A stretch of 41,445 nt of DNA from Oscillospiraceae bacterium (GCA_018265835.1 JABLYK010000020.1:1-41445), one strand, 5' to 3'; counted from the stretch's first letter, positions 9,685-17,443 are shown. The notes: a model not told the origin generated them from the sequence alone. Numbers and translations: made by a program.

Positions 9685-10731
9685 ATGAAACAACTGATTG
9701 TACCCACAGGATATATGGGTTCCGGCTCCTCGGCGGCTACGGACATTATTTCAGAAATTGACGGCTACTATGCGGACAATGGCACGTTTGAATATGTGTT
9801 TCTTCATTGTCCCGGCGGTGTCTTTGACCTAGAAGATAAACTGCTGATGGGGAACAACGCGCTACGCAGCGATGAAGCCCTGCACACATTTGAAAAAACG
9901 ATGCGGCAACTCTTTGACAAGAAATACTGGTGGGTAGGAAATTATAAAAAGCTGGTAAGTCCCCGTTTCATGGAGCTTACAGAAGACTACATCAATCGTC
10001 TCATTGTTTCCAAGCCCGATTTTTACTGGTATCAGCAAGAGAACACAAACTTCAGAATGTTTTGTCAGCTCTGTATACGGAAACTGGTATCCTATCTGAC
10101 CTTTGGCCATGTGAAGCTGAAAAAGCCCCTGCTCTATCCCGAAATCTGGCTGTCTCTTCCCAGTCCGGAAGAATTCTATCAAATTACCAGCGAATACATT
10201 ACACAGGTCCTGGTAGAAATGGGAATCGATGAAAAGAATCTGGTTCTCGACCAATTCATGTTGCCGTTCAACCTATTCCGAGTAGACCGTTATTTTGGGG
10301 ATAATCTCCATGTCTTCAACATTTATCGGGATCCTCGAGATGTATTTATTATCAATAAATATATCTGGGCAGCCAGAAATGAGACTGTGCCGTTTCCTAC
10401 GGACGCGAAAGCCTTTGCATCGATCTACGGCCGCATTCGCCGCTCCGAGCGCCCCTGTGAAAGCGAAAAAGTCCACCGTTTTGCGTTCGAAGACTTGATC
10501 TATCACTACGAGGAATCCCTTGCAAAAATTTATGACTGTCTCGGTGTAACCGCTGAGATGCATACCGGAAAGGGTACTGCGTTTCAGCCGGAAAAGTCTA
10601 TTGAAAACACCCAACTGTTTCTGGCAAGCGACCAATATCGGGAAGAAGCCGAAATCATTGCGAAAATGATACCTGAGTATCTGTATGATTTTCCATATGA
10701 ACGCATCCCGAAAACTTCTCAATCCTTCTAA
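9685..10731 (+). CDS. Predicted PAPS-dependent sulfotransferase
   Basis: 348 residues. Two motifs fit sulfotransferases: a P-loop-like TGYMGSGSSAATD at 8-20, matching the site that holds the 5'-phosphosulfate of PAPS, and YRDPRDVF at 214-221, matching the 3'-phosphate-binding motif, each at the expected place in the fold. It would transfer sulfate to a hydroxyl of the glycan made by the preceding four genes. No membrane segment is visible, so it would act on the repeat unit in the cytoplasm before flipping. The ATG at 9685 follows AAGGGAG, 27 nt after the GT2 gene; a terminator follows. A related kinase-like P-loop role cannot be excluded. Confidence 0.65.
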   Translation: MKQLIVPTGYMGSGSSAATDIISEIDGYYADNGTFEYVFLHCPGGVFDLEDKLLMGNNALRSDEALHTFEKTMRQLFDKKYWWVGNYKKLVSPRFMELTEDYINRLIVSKPDFYWYQQENTNFRMFCQLCIRKLVSYLTFGHVKLKKPLLYPEIWLSLPSPEEFYQITSEYITQVLVEMGIDEKNLVLDQFMLPFNLFRVDRYFGDNLHVFNIYRDPRDVFIINKYIWAARNETVPFPTDAKAFASIYGRIRRSERPCESEKVHRFAFEDLIYHYEESLAKIYDCLGVTAEMHTGKGTAFQPEKSIENTQLFLASDQYREEAEIIAKMIPEYLYDFPYERIPKTSQSF

Positions 10732-10747
10732 CGGCAAAATTAGATAA

Positions 10748-10787
10748 AAACCGGGCGGGGAGATGCTTCATTTCCCCGCCCGGTTTC
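10748..10787. terminator. Bidirectional terminator between the EPS and lic-like operons
   Basis: Perfect GC-rich stem AACCGGGCGGGGA/TCCCCGCCCGGTT with T-rich flanks on both strands (TTTCTCTT on plus, TTTTTATC on minus). It closes the plus-strand polysaccharide operon and probably also the convergent NCS1 operon. Confidence 0.9.
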
Positions 10788-10809
10788 TCTTATGTCCCTC
10801 TGATAGCGA

Positions 10810-10842
10810 ATGCGCCGCAGGCCAACCGGCCGGCGGCGCATT
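10810..10842 (-). terminator. GC-rich hairpin just after the NCS1 gene
   Basis: Stem AATGCGCCGC/GCGGCGCATT with an inner GGCC repeat, immediately downstream of the stop at 10854. The T-run is weak, so it may stabilise the 3' end rather than terminate; the stronger terminator follows at 10748-10787. Confidence 0.5.
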
Positions 10843-10853
10843 CTGATTTCTGT

Positions 10854-12293
10854 TTACACGATCTCCAGATCGTTCCGGTCGCGCAGCATGTACTTGCGCA
10901 GCGGGGTCAGGCTGGCCAGCCAATAGAGCAGGCCGCCGAAGATTGCATCAAAGCCACTGCCCGTAAAGACGAGGAAGAGCTTGCTCTGGATCTCGCCGGT
11001 GAGCGGGTTATACACGCAGAAGATGGTCACGATGCACGCAATCACCACACACGCAAGGCCGACCAGGTTGAAGCCGCCGGTATAGCGATACGCGTCGTGT
11101 CCCTTCATGAAATAGGCCGATTTCAGCGAAAGCTTTCTGCGCCGCACGATCAGGTAGTCCACCACGATCATGCCGATGATCGGTGCCTGAATAAACGCCG
11201 CGATGGAGATGAACGCGCCAAAGTGCTCCTCAACACCGCCCCACACCGTCAGCGCGCCGACATAGACCATGGCGATGATGACCATCAGCCGGTAGCTGAC
11301 CTTGGGCATGCCGCTCTTAACGATCATGCAGTTCACGTAGGAACCGGTGCCCTGCGTGCCCACGTTGGCGAAGGCAACCAGCAGCAGGCTCAGCAGCGCA
11401 AAGCCTGGCCCGCAGAGGGTTGCAAGCATGGTGGTCGGATCGCTCTCGTAATAACCGCATTTGACGAACATAGCCAGCGCCATGATGCCGCCCGCCGCCA
11501 CGAAGAACGGTGCTACCACGCCATAGGAAAGCGTGGTTCCCCAGTAGCCGCTGCGTTCGCTTCTGGCCAGACGCGGCATCACCAGCGCCTGCGTGGACCA
11601 GGAAAAGGCAAAGGCCACATTGCCTTCCGCCGAGATCATAAAGTTCTCCAGCGCAGTGGTGCCCGGCTGCAGCGCAGGCCGGACTGCGGCAATCTCAGAG
11701 AACGGAACCGAGACAAAGCACAGAACCACGATGATCGTGCCCACGCCCAGCAGTGCCGTCACCAGAAAACGGTTCGTCCATTTGATGACCTCCGGTCCGC
11801 CCAAGGCGATCAGCGTGCCCAGCATGACGCACACCACACCCAGCACCGGTTTCCACACAGCGGGGTTGAGTATCAGCCCGAACGTGGCAAACAGGTTAAT
11901 CATAGATGACGCAAACAGGTTGGCTGCCACCGCGTACCAGCCGAAATTCGCCAGGCTGATGACCGTGGACAAAATGGCGACGCCTTTCCCACCCAGTACG
12001 GAGCGCAGCCAGACCCACAAATCAATGCCATAGCGCACCGCAAAGAGCACCGGCAGGCATTCGATGAGTACCCACACGATATTGAAGCAGAAGATGTTGA
12101 TGAGCATCTGCTTAAACGTCAGAAACTCCGCCACGTACGCGCCCTGTGTATAGCACCAGGTTGCAATGGCAAAGCCGCTTGTGGATAAGAACAGATCCCA
12201 GAATGAGTATTTGCGTTCATTGGTGAGCATGGGCACGGTTCCGGTAATGGTTTCCTGCTGGATGTAATCCGCGTGCTTTCCGCCCAAACTCAT
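10854..12293 (-). CDS. NCS1-family permease (nucleobase:cation symporter type)
   Basis: 479-residue membrane transporter with about 12 hydrophobic segments. Features of the cytosine/purine/thiamine/allantoin permease family are visible: the first helix STSGFAIATWCYTQGAYV, the SLANFGWYAVAANLFASS region in the helix-3 area, and WSTQALVMPRLARSERSGYWG. NCS1 proteins import nucleobases or related cationic small molecules with Na+ or H+. The ATG at 12293 follows GGGGGTGA and overlaps the stop of the small upstream gene (ATGA); the in-frame ATG at 12317 would lie inside that gene. Being co-translated with a choline-kinase-like enzyme suggests it may import that pathway's substrate instead of a nucleobase, which is inference. 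Confidence 0.85.
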   Translation of the reverse strand: MSLGGKHADYIQQETITGTVPMLTNERKYSFWDLFLSTSGFAIATWCYTQGAYVAEFLTFKQMLINIFCFNIVWVLIECLPVLFAVRYGIDLWVWLRSVLGGKGVAILSTVISLANFGWYAVAANLFASSMINLFATFGLILNPAVWKPVLGVVCVMLGTLIALGGPEVIKWTNRFLVTALLGVGTIIVVLCFVSVPFSEIAAVRPALQPGTTALENFMISAEGNVAFAFSWSTQALVMPRLARSERSGYWGTTLSYGVVAPFFVAAGGIMALAMFVKCGYYESDPTTMLATLCGPGFALLSLLLVAFANVGTQGTGSYVNCMIVKSGMPKVSYRLMVIIAMVYVGALTVWGGVEEHFGAFISIAAFIQAPIIGMIVVDYLIVRRRKLSLKSAYFMKGHDAYRYTGGFNLVGLACVVIACIVTIFCVYNPLTGEIQSKLFLVFTGSGFDAIFGGLLYWLASLTPLRKYMLRDRNDLEIV

Positions 12294-12472
12294 GCGATCA
12301 CCCCCGTCATGCAGCACACAATCAGCCCCAGGCTCACCACAATGCCGGTCACGATAGCGATCACATCCCCTTTGCCGATGCGGGCCGGGAATTCATAGTC
12401 CTCCCGCTCCATGATCTCCAGACGACGCTCAGTCTCCTGGTCAATCAATTCCCCGATTGATATCTGACTCAT
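12290..12472 (-). CDS. 60-residue single-pass membrane protein, function unknown
   Basis: The protein starts MSQISIGELIDQETERRLEI. A charged, helical N-terminal half (1-34) is followed by a short basic segment (GKGD) and one hydrophobic helix at about 36-59. It overlaps both neighbours by 4 nt (ATGA junctions), which strongly supports translation and a role linked to them. The topology, with a soluble N terminus before the helix, fits a small accessory subunit of the NCS1 transporter. I do not recognise a named family. Confidence 0.75.
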   Translation of the reverse strand: MSQISIGELIDQETERRLEIMEREDYEFPARIGKGDVIAIVTGIVVSLGLIVCCMTGVIA

Positions 12473-14250
12473 GATTTTGCTCCTTTTCCTTCGTTCGTTT
12501 CATAAAGCTCCAGCGCCCGCGCCAGATAGGTCTTCGTGCTCTGATACCACAGCAGCAGATACTCGCCAACTGTATTTCCGGCTGATTCCTGATAAATGGC
12601 CCAGATGAACCAGTAATACGACGTGATCGCCACATACGCGAGATCGTGCCGCAGCTCCTTCGGCTCCGGCTCACGGCCATAGTAGATTTCCAGCACCTCC
12701 AGCGCCTGCTCATAATTGTAATCCGAACAGCAAAGGAATGTACCCAGATCAATTGCCGGATCATCATTTCCGGAGTACTCCCAGTCGATGAGCGTCATTT
12801 CTCCGTCCTCGCCGATCAGGAAGTTGGGCGCGTAGCAGTCATAATGACAGAGTACTTTTTCCACGTCATCGTCACGCGTCATCTGATACAGCTGCTGGAT
12901 CGCATGAAACAGCTCGTCAAAGTCCGCAAAATCCTTCCGTTCCGCGCTGATTTTTTCGATCAGATCCAACGTTTTTTCCCAGATATCCACCTCATATTCG
13001 GAATGAACCGCAGCCGCATGGAGCTTGCGCATCAATCCAAGCGCCTGCCGGACCTCCTGCGGATTGTGATAATCCATGTACCGGGCATTGCGGATGAAGT
13101 GCGAAATCTTCCACCCTTCCTCCGGGTTGGCGTAAATGAACGTGCGGTCCAGCCCCAAACGCCGCGCCGTTTCCATAGAGAACGCCTCGCTCCGACGCGA
13201 AATGTACGCTTCCGTCCCAACGCCCGGATGGCGGTAAACGTACTCTCCGCCCTTGCAGGAAAAATGGAACGACAAATTGGTCAGGCCGTCCTTGAGCACC
13301 TGAATGTCGCCGATTTCGCTCTCCCTGCAGTCGAGCACCTTGCAGATATTTTTAAAAATCTTAGAATCCGTGTTCTCAAGATATTTGTCATCAAAGCCGC
13401 GCAAATCCTCCAGAGAGTCAAATTCCAGTACCTTGTCCGCGTCGTAGCGGCGGATATACATCGTCAGCCGGTCCAGATTGCGCTCATACAGCCGCTCCCA
13501 GAGATTGTTTTTTGTCTCCGGCTGATCGTACTGCTCCAGAAGCACCTCCCGGAACGCCTGCGAAAACGCGCGGGAGAAGTACACGTGACCCAGCATGCAC
13601 CACATGTCCTCCGGCTCGTGCCGGATGCCAATGATTTTGCCCCGGCTGTTGCAGATCAGGCCGTCCTCATTGCATTTCCCCGGAAAATACACAGCGGAAT
13701 AATACGCTTCGTATACATACTGCTCAAAGACGTTGTCCACGAAATAGTTGTCCGACGAACAGACGTAGGTATTTTTCAGCTCGTCCACGACCCGGATCAG
13801 CGTGGAGGTGTTGTTATACCGGTAATAGTCTTCGTTCACCACGATCTTGACGCCGAACTTCTGCTGGAGGTAGAAAAACTTCTCCTTCATGTAGCCCACG
13901 ACCACCGTAATGTCCGTGATCCCGGCCTCGTGGAGCTGCCGGATCTGGCGCTCAATCAGAATCTCTCCCTTTACGAGCATCAGTCCTTTTGGCTTTTCAT
14001 AAGACAGCGGCGCAAAGCGGGACGACATGCCCGCCGCCATGATGATCGCGTTTTCCACCTTATACGGCGCGAGCGCCTGCTTGCCGGCCTGCGTCAGCCG
14101 TCCGTTTTCTATATATCCCTGCGCCGTCATTTTCCTGACGCAGTCGTTCACCTTTCCCAGGGAAACCCCGGCCACACGCTGCAGTTCCCGCTGGGAAGCC
14201 CTTTCGTGCTGCTTGAGCGCGGCCAGCACAGCAAATTCATACTTATCCAC
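12469..14250 (-). CDS. Three-domain fusion: winged HTH + LicC-like nucleotidyltransferase + LicA-like choline kinase
   Basis: 593 residues. Residues 1-60 form a winged helix with a MarR-like pattern (RASQRELQRVAGVSLGKVNDCVRKM, then the wing GYIENGRLT). Residues 66-300 are a nucleotidyltransferase with AIIMAAGMSSRFAPL and EKPKGL, as in LicC CTP:phosphocholine cytidylyltransferases. Residues 310-593 are an APH/choline-kinase domain with HYDCYAPN (H469, D471, N476) and IDWEYSGNDDP (D489). Together they would phosphorylate an amino alcohol such as choline and activate it as a CDP derivative; the exact substrate is inferred. Translation starts at GTG 14250 after AAGGAGG. It heads a three-gene overlapping operon whose promoter has two palindromes, so autoregulation by its own N-terminal domain is likely. 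No licD transferase is present in the window. Confidence 0.82.
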   Translation of the reverse strand: MDKYEFAVLAALKQHERASQRELQRVAGVSLGKVNDCVRKMTAQGYIENGRLTQAGKQALAPYKVENAIIMAAGMSSRFAPLSYEKPKGLMLVKGEILIERQIRQLHEAGITDITVVVGYMKEKFFYLQQKFGVKIVVNEDYYRYNNTSTLIRVVDELKNTYVCSSDNYFVDNVFEQYVYEAYYSAVYFPGKCNEDGLICNSRGKIIGIRHEPEDMWCMLGHVYFSRAFSQAFREVLLEQYDQPETKNNLWERLYERNLDRLTMYIRRYDADKVLEFDSLEDLRGFDDKYLENTDSKIFKNICKVLDCRESEIGDIQVLKDGLTNLSFHFSCKGGEYVYRHPGVGTEAYISRRSEAFSMETARRLGLDRTFIYANPEEGWKISHFIRNARYMDYHNPQEVRQALGLMRKLHAAAVHSEYEVDIWEKTLDLIEKISAERKDFADFDELFHAIQQLYQMTRDDDVEKVLCHYDCYAPNFLIGEDGEMTLIDWEYSGNDDPAIDLGTFLCCSDYNYEQALEVLEIYYGREPEPKELRHDLAYVAITSYYWFIWAIYQESAGNTVGEYLLLWYQSTKTYLARALELYETNEGKGAKS

Positions 14251-14275
14251 ACAGATCCTCCTTCGGTTCGCGCCG

Positions 14276-14323
14276 GAACGTTCATACGAGTGGAATTATA
14301 CATCGGTCATGAACGTTCGTCAA
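14276..14323 (-). promoter_or_regulatory. Promoter with paired palindromic operators for the lic-like operon
   Basis: Minus-strand promoter: TTGACG (14318-14323), 17-nt spacer, TATAAT (14295-14300). A perfect 10-bp inverted repeat brackets the -10 box: GAACGTTCAT at 14276-14285 and ATGAACGTTC at 14309-14318. Each arm also contains the 8-bp palindrome GAACGTTC; their centres are 33 bp apart, about three helical turns. One site touches the -35 box and the other the predicted start of transcription, the pattern of a repressor with two cooperative sites. The winged HTH of the first gene product is the obvious candidate. Confidence 0.78.
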
Positions 14324-14419
14324 TGCCTTTTTGCCATTTTTCTCTCTTTCTGTGATGCTCCCCCTATCATGTTTCGCTCCTGCGCGCCATAAAGTGGTAC
14401 AAACAACGTCGAAAGGGGC

Positions 14420-15778
14420 ATGGGCGTGTACAGAAAACAGAAGCTGATCGTAAATACCGCGCTGCTGACCGGGTCAGATATCGTCATGCGCTGCATCGCG
14501 CTCGCGTTTCAGGTGTGGCTGGTCGGTCGGATCGGCTCGGCCGGCATCGGGCTGTACCAGCTCGTCATGTCTGTGAGCGTGCTGTTCGCCACGTTCGCCA
14601 TCTCCGGCATCCGCTTTGCCACAACGCGGCTCGTTTCCGAGGAAATGGGGCTGGAGCGCGGCGCGGGCGTCACAGGGGCAATGCGCCGGTGCGTGTGCTA
14701 CGCACTGTTTTTCGGCTTTGCATCGGGTACGATCGTGTATGAGCTGGCGGAGCCCGTCGGCTTTTTATGGGTTGGCGACGCGCGCACCGTTCTCTCTCTG
14801 AAAATCACGGCACTGAGCCTGCCGTGCATCGCGCTCTCGTCTGTGTTCAGCGGATACTTCACTGCCAGCGGCCGCGTGTGGAAATCCGCCGCGGTACATC
14901 TGGTTGAGCAGCTCATCTGCGTCGGGTGCGTGGTGCTGTTTTTGAACCTGACGCCGCGCAGCGATCTGGAGCGAAACTGCGCCGCCGTGACAGCGGGCGG
15001 CGTGGCGGCGGATGTTTCCTCGCTCATTCTGATGGCCGCCGTCTATGCGGCCGACCGGCGGCGCTACCGGCGCGGCGGAGACACCGTACCGCACCTGACC
15101 CGGCGGATGCTGGGCGTAGCGCTGCCGCTGGCCGTGTCGGCCTACGCGCGCACGTCGCTGTCCACGCTGGAGCATCTGCTCGTCCCGCGCGGGCTGAAAA
15201 GCGCGGGCTTCTCCGCTGACCGCGCGCTGTCTGGCTACGGCGTCATTCAGGGCATGGCGCTGCCGGTGATCACGTTCCCCTCCTGCCTGCTCTACTCGCT
15301 GGCCGAGCTGCTGGTGCCGGAGCTGACGGCAGCGCAGGTTTCAGGCAAAACGGACGAGATCCGGCGAATGGTCAAGTCGCTGCTGTACAAGTGCCTGCTC
15401 TTCGCTGCGGTGACGGCCACGCTGCTGCTCGTGTTTGCCGGAAAGCTCGGTGCGCTGATCTACCACTCCGAGGAAGCCGGCAACTACATCCGCCTGCTCG
15501 CGCCGCTGATCCCCATCATGTATCTCGACACCGTGACGGACGGCTGTCTGCGCGGCCTGGGGCAGCACACGCGGTGCATGTGCATCAACGTGCTCGACTC
15601 CGCGCTCGGTGTGCTGCTGGTGTGGGCACTGCTGCCGAAATACGCGCTGGCGGGCTACATTTTTGTGCTGTATTTCAACGAATGCATCAATTTCGCACTG
15701 AGCTTCCGCCTGCTGTGCCGCACGACGGGGCTGTGGACGAAAAAGCGCGCAAAATATGCCGCAGCGGTCATGAGATGA
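14420..15778 (+). CDS. SpoVB-like polysaccharide flippase (MOP superfamily)
   Basis: 452-residue membrane protein with about 12-14 hydrophobic segments. The pattern of RKQKLIVNTALLTGSDIVMRCIALAFQVWL, then GLYQLVMSVSVLFATFAISGI, matches the SpoVB/YkvU group of MOP flippases, which move lipid-linked cell-wall or spore-cortex precursors. The ATG at 14420 follows GAAAGGGGC. It is divergent from the lic-like operon, with about 170 nt between them; no strong plus-strand promoter is seen there, so a sporulation-type sigma factor is possible but unsupported. Its 3' end lies within a terminator hairpin. Confidence 0.8.
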   Translation: MGVYRKQKLIVNTALLTGSDIVMRCIALAFQVWLVGRIGSAGIGLYQLVMSVSVLFATFAISGIRFATTRLVSEEMGLERGAGVTGAMRRCVCYALFFGFASGTIVYELAEPVGFLWVGDARTVLSLKITALSLPCIALSSVFSGYFTASGRVWKSAAVHLVEQLICVGCVVLFLNLTPRSDLERNCAAVTAGGVAADVSSLILMAAVYAADRRRYRRGGDTVPHLTRRMLGVALPLAVSAYARTSLSTLEHLLVPRGLKSAGFSADRALSGYGVIQGMALPVITFPSCLLYSLAELLVPELTAAQVSGKTDEIRRMVKSLLYKCLLFAAVTATLLLVFAGKLGALIYHSEEAGNYIRLLAPLIPIMYLDTVTDGCLRGLGQHTRCMCINVLDSALGVLLVWALLPKYALAGYIFVLYFNECINFALSFRLLCRTTGLWTKKRAKYAAAVMR

Positions 15779-15790
15779 CCGCTACGGCAT
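15756..15790. terminator. Terminator hairpin overlapping the end of the SpoVB-like gene
   Basis: Long inverted repeat, ATGCCG.AGCGGTCAT paired with ATGACCGCT.CGGCAT, with one mismatch and a 3-nt loop. The upstream arm contains the last codons and the stop lies in the hairpin. It probably serves both the plus-strand flippase and minus-strand ribU (T-run ATTTT on minus). Confidence 0.65.
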
Positions 15791-15803
15791 GTTTGCGCTT
15801 ATT

Positions 15804-16544
15804 TCAGGATTTGGACTCCTGCGGTGCAGGCGGCGTCTTCTGCTGGCGCGTTTCGCGGAAGAGCAGATGCTCCACGCGCTTGTACAGCAAATACGTCAGC
15901 AGCGAATCAATCACGCCCTTGAGGATGTTGAATGGCACGACCGCAAACAGCACCAGTGTGCCGACACTTGTAATGCCGCCGTTGACCGCGGTGCCCATGG
16001 CGACGATCTGCTCCAGCGGCAGGCCAAACAGCACCGAAAACTTCGGGAGCAGATAAAATGCGTTGAACGCACTGCCGAACACCGTCAGGCACAGCGTACC
16101 CACGGCCATGCCGACGATGGCCGTTTTGCGCGTTTTGTGATGGTGATAGATGATCGAAGCCGGAAGAATGAACGCGCAGCCGACGACGAAATTGGCAAAG
16201 TCGCCGACAAACGCCGTCGTCGTGCCCTTGAGCAGGAGCTTGATAATCACCTTAAGCAGCTCCGTCGTCACGCCCGCGACCGGTCCGAGGTAGAATGCGC
16301 TCATCAGAACCGGTAGCTCGCTGAGATCCATCTTATAAAAGCCCGGCGCGAAAAACAGCGGGATCTCCAGCAGCATCAGCACGCCGCCGAGTGCGGAGAA
16401 CATGGCAATATACGCGATTTTCCGGCTTCCGGTGGTATTCCGGAAATCCCTGCATACATACTTTTCGAACAGCTTTGCCACCAGAAGCAGCGCTGCGATC
16501 ACGACCACACAGGTTACCACAAACGTCAGATTTTCTTTCAGCAC
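15804..16544 (-). CDS. ribU: Riboflavin ECF transporter S component RibU
   Basis: 246-residue membrane protein with about six helices, the substrate-binding subunit of an energy-coupling-factor riboflavin importer; the shared EcfA/A'/T module is not in this window. Recognisable RibU features are the segment RKIAYIAMFSALGGVLMLLE, the GFYKMDLSELPVLMSAFYLGP loop and LLLKGTTTAFVGDFANF. The start is GTG 16544, seven nt after GGAGGTG; the frame remains open to 16619, but that part lies in the riboswitch expression platform. Control by an FMN riboswitch directly upstream confirms the assignment: uptake stops when FMN is plentiful. Confidence 0.92.
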   Translation of the reverse strand: MLKENLTFVVTCVVVIAALLLVAKLFEKYVCRDFRNTTGSRKIAYIAMFSALGGVLMLLEIPLFFAPGFYKMDLSELPVLMSAFYLGPVAGVTTELLKVIIKLLLKGTTTAFVGDFANFVVGCAFILPASIIYHHHKTRKTAIVGMAVGTLCLTVFGSAFNAFYLLPKFSVLFGLPLEQIVAMGTAVNGGITSVGTLVLFAVVPFNILKGVIDSLLTYLLYKRVEHLLFRETRQQKTPPAPQESKS

Positions 16545-16563
16545 CGAAATGCACCTCCAAAAA

Positions 16564-16728
16564 TAAAAAAACACCCGAAAGACATGTCCTTCAGGCGCAA
16601 TGATTGGAACTCCATACATCTTCTCTCATCCAGACTTTACTGTCGGTATCGGAGTTGCACCGATTCAGCCATATACGGCTCGCGGACTTTACCGCCGGTC
16701 GGGAATTACACCCTGCCCTGAAGACATC
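16564..16728 (-). promoter_or_regulatory. FMN riboswitch (RFN element) with terminator upstream of ribU
   Basis: Aptamer at about 16616-16728 on the minus strand. It has the conserved RFN pieces: TCTTCAGGGCAGGG at the 5' side, CCGACCGGCGG, AGTCCGCGAGCC, and the 3' AGTCTGGATGAGAGAAGAT that closes helix P1. It is followed by an intrinsic terminator, stem 16572-16597 (about 12 bp with wobble pairs) and a T-run at 16564-16571, ending just before the ribU ribosome site. FMN binding should favour termination. Confidence 0.95.
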
Positions 16729-16749
16729 TGATTCAGTTTTCTTACGGCT

Positions 16750-16777
16750 ATTATAGCATGTATAACGCAAATTGCAA
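16750..16777 (-). promoter_or_regulatory. Promoter of riboswitch-ribU
   Basis: Minus strand: -35 TTGCAA (16772-16777), 16-nt spacer, -10 TATAAT (16750-16755) with extended TGC. Transcription would begin about 15 nt before the FMN aptamer. Confidence 0.75.
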
Positions 16778-16804
16778 GTTTTTTCTGAATTCGCGTGCGA
16801 ATAT

Positions 16805-16833
16805 TTGACAGTTGGTCGTTCGTCAGCTAAAAT
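16805..16833 (+). promoter_or_regulatory. Promoter of the SLOG gene
   Basis: TTGACA (16805-16810), 17-nt spacer, TAAAAT (16828-16833), 28 nt before the ATG. It lies back to back with the ribU promoter. Confidence 0.85.
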
Positions 16834-16860
16834 GGAGTCATCATCAAGGGAGGCGCGATC

Positions 16861-17367
16861 ATGCCGGAACTGGAACAAACCTGCTGCTTCACCGGACACC
16901 GGGAGGCAAAGCTCCCATGGGGCGGGAACGAAAACGACCCGCGCTGCAGGCGTTTGCAGCAGCAGCTCTGCGACGTGGTAGAGGCCGTCTACGCCGACGG
17001 CATCCGGCACTACATCTGCGGCATGGCAAACGGCTGCGACCTGTACTTTCTTGAAGCCGTTCTGCGCCTGCGCCGGACGCATCCGGACGTCACCGTCGAG
17101 GCGGCCATCCCCTATGAGGGGCAGGCCGACCACTGGCGCGAGCCGCTGCGCCGCCGGTACGTGCAGCTTCTGGGTCAGTGCGACTACCAGACCCTTGTGC
17201 AGCGCGCCTATACCTCCGGCTGCATGATGCGCCGCAACCGCTACATGGTGGATCATGCCCGCATCCTGATTGCCGCCTATACCGGCGCCGCCGGCGGCAC
17301 GCAGCGTACTCTGCTCTACGCCCTGCGCCGGGGGCTGGAGATTATCGAAATCCCGATCGAGGAATAG
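16861..17367 (+). CDS. SLOG-family protein (YpsA/DUF1273-like)
   Basis: 168 residues. The N-terminal FTGHRE (10-15), the middle GMANGCDLYFLEAVL and the C-terminal ARILIAAYTGAAGGTQRTL follow the Rossmann-like SLOG fold seen in YpsA and, more distantly, DprA. SLOG proteins bind nucleotides or nucleotide-derived ligands; YpsA of Bacillus affects cell division, but the reaction is not known. The ATG at 16861 follows GGGAGG. It is a monocistronic unit with its own promoter and a terminator at 17401-17430, sitting between two minus-strand operons. Confidence 0.85.
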   Translation: MPELEQTCCFTGHREAKLPWGGNENDPRCRRLQQQLCDVVEAVYADGIRHYICGMANGCDLYFLEAVLRLRRTHPDVTVEAAIPYEGQADHWREPLRRRYVQLLGQCDYQTLVQRAYTSGCMMRRNRYMVDHARILIAAYTGAAGGTQRTLLYALRRGLEIIEIPIEE

Positions 17368-17400
17368 CCAGCGCCAGCGCATTGGAGCCCGGAATATATC

Positions 17401-17430
17401 AACCCGCCGCCTGAAATCAGGCGGCGGGTT
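17401..17430. terminator. Shared terminator of the SLOG gene and rplT
   Basis: Perfect 14-bp GC-rich stem AACCCGCCGCCTGA/TCAGGCGGCGGGTT with a 2-nt AA gap in the centre, between convergent genes. The T-run is short on both strands. Confidence 0.75.
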
Positions 17431-17443
17431 GTTTCATCTCAAT

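Noticed and set aside
10801..10853. Riboswitch upstream of a gene at 10854
   Set aside because: The hairpin is downstream of the minus-strand NCS1 gene (3' side), so it can only act as a 3' structure.
12646..14355. 569-codon plus-strand frame opposite the wHTH-LicC-LicA gene
   Set aside because: Antisense shadow. The minus-strand frame has clear domain motifs, promoter and ribosome site, and the plus frame has none.
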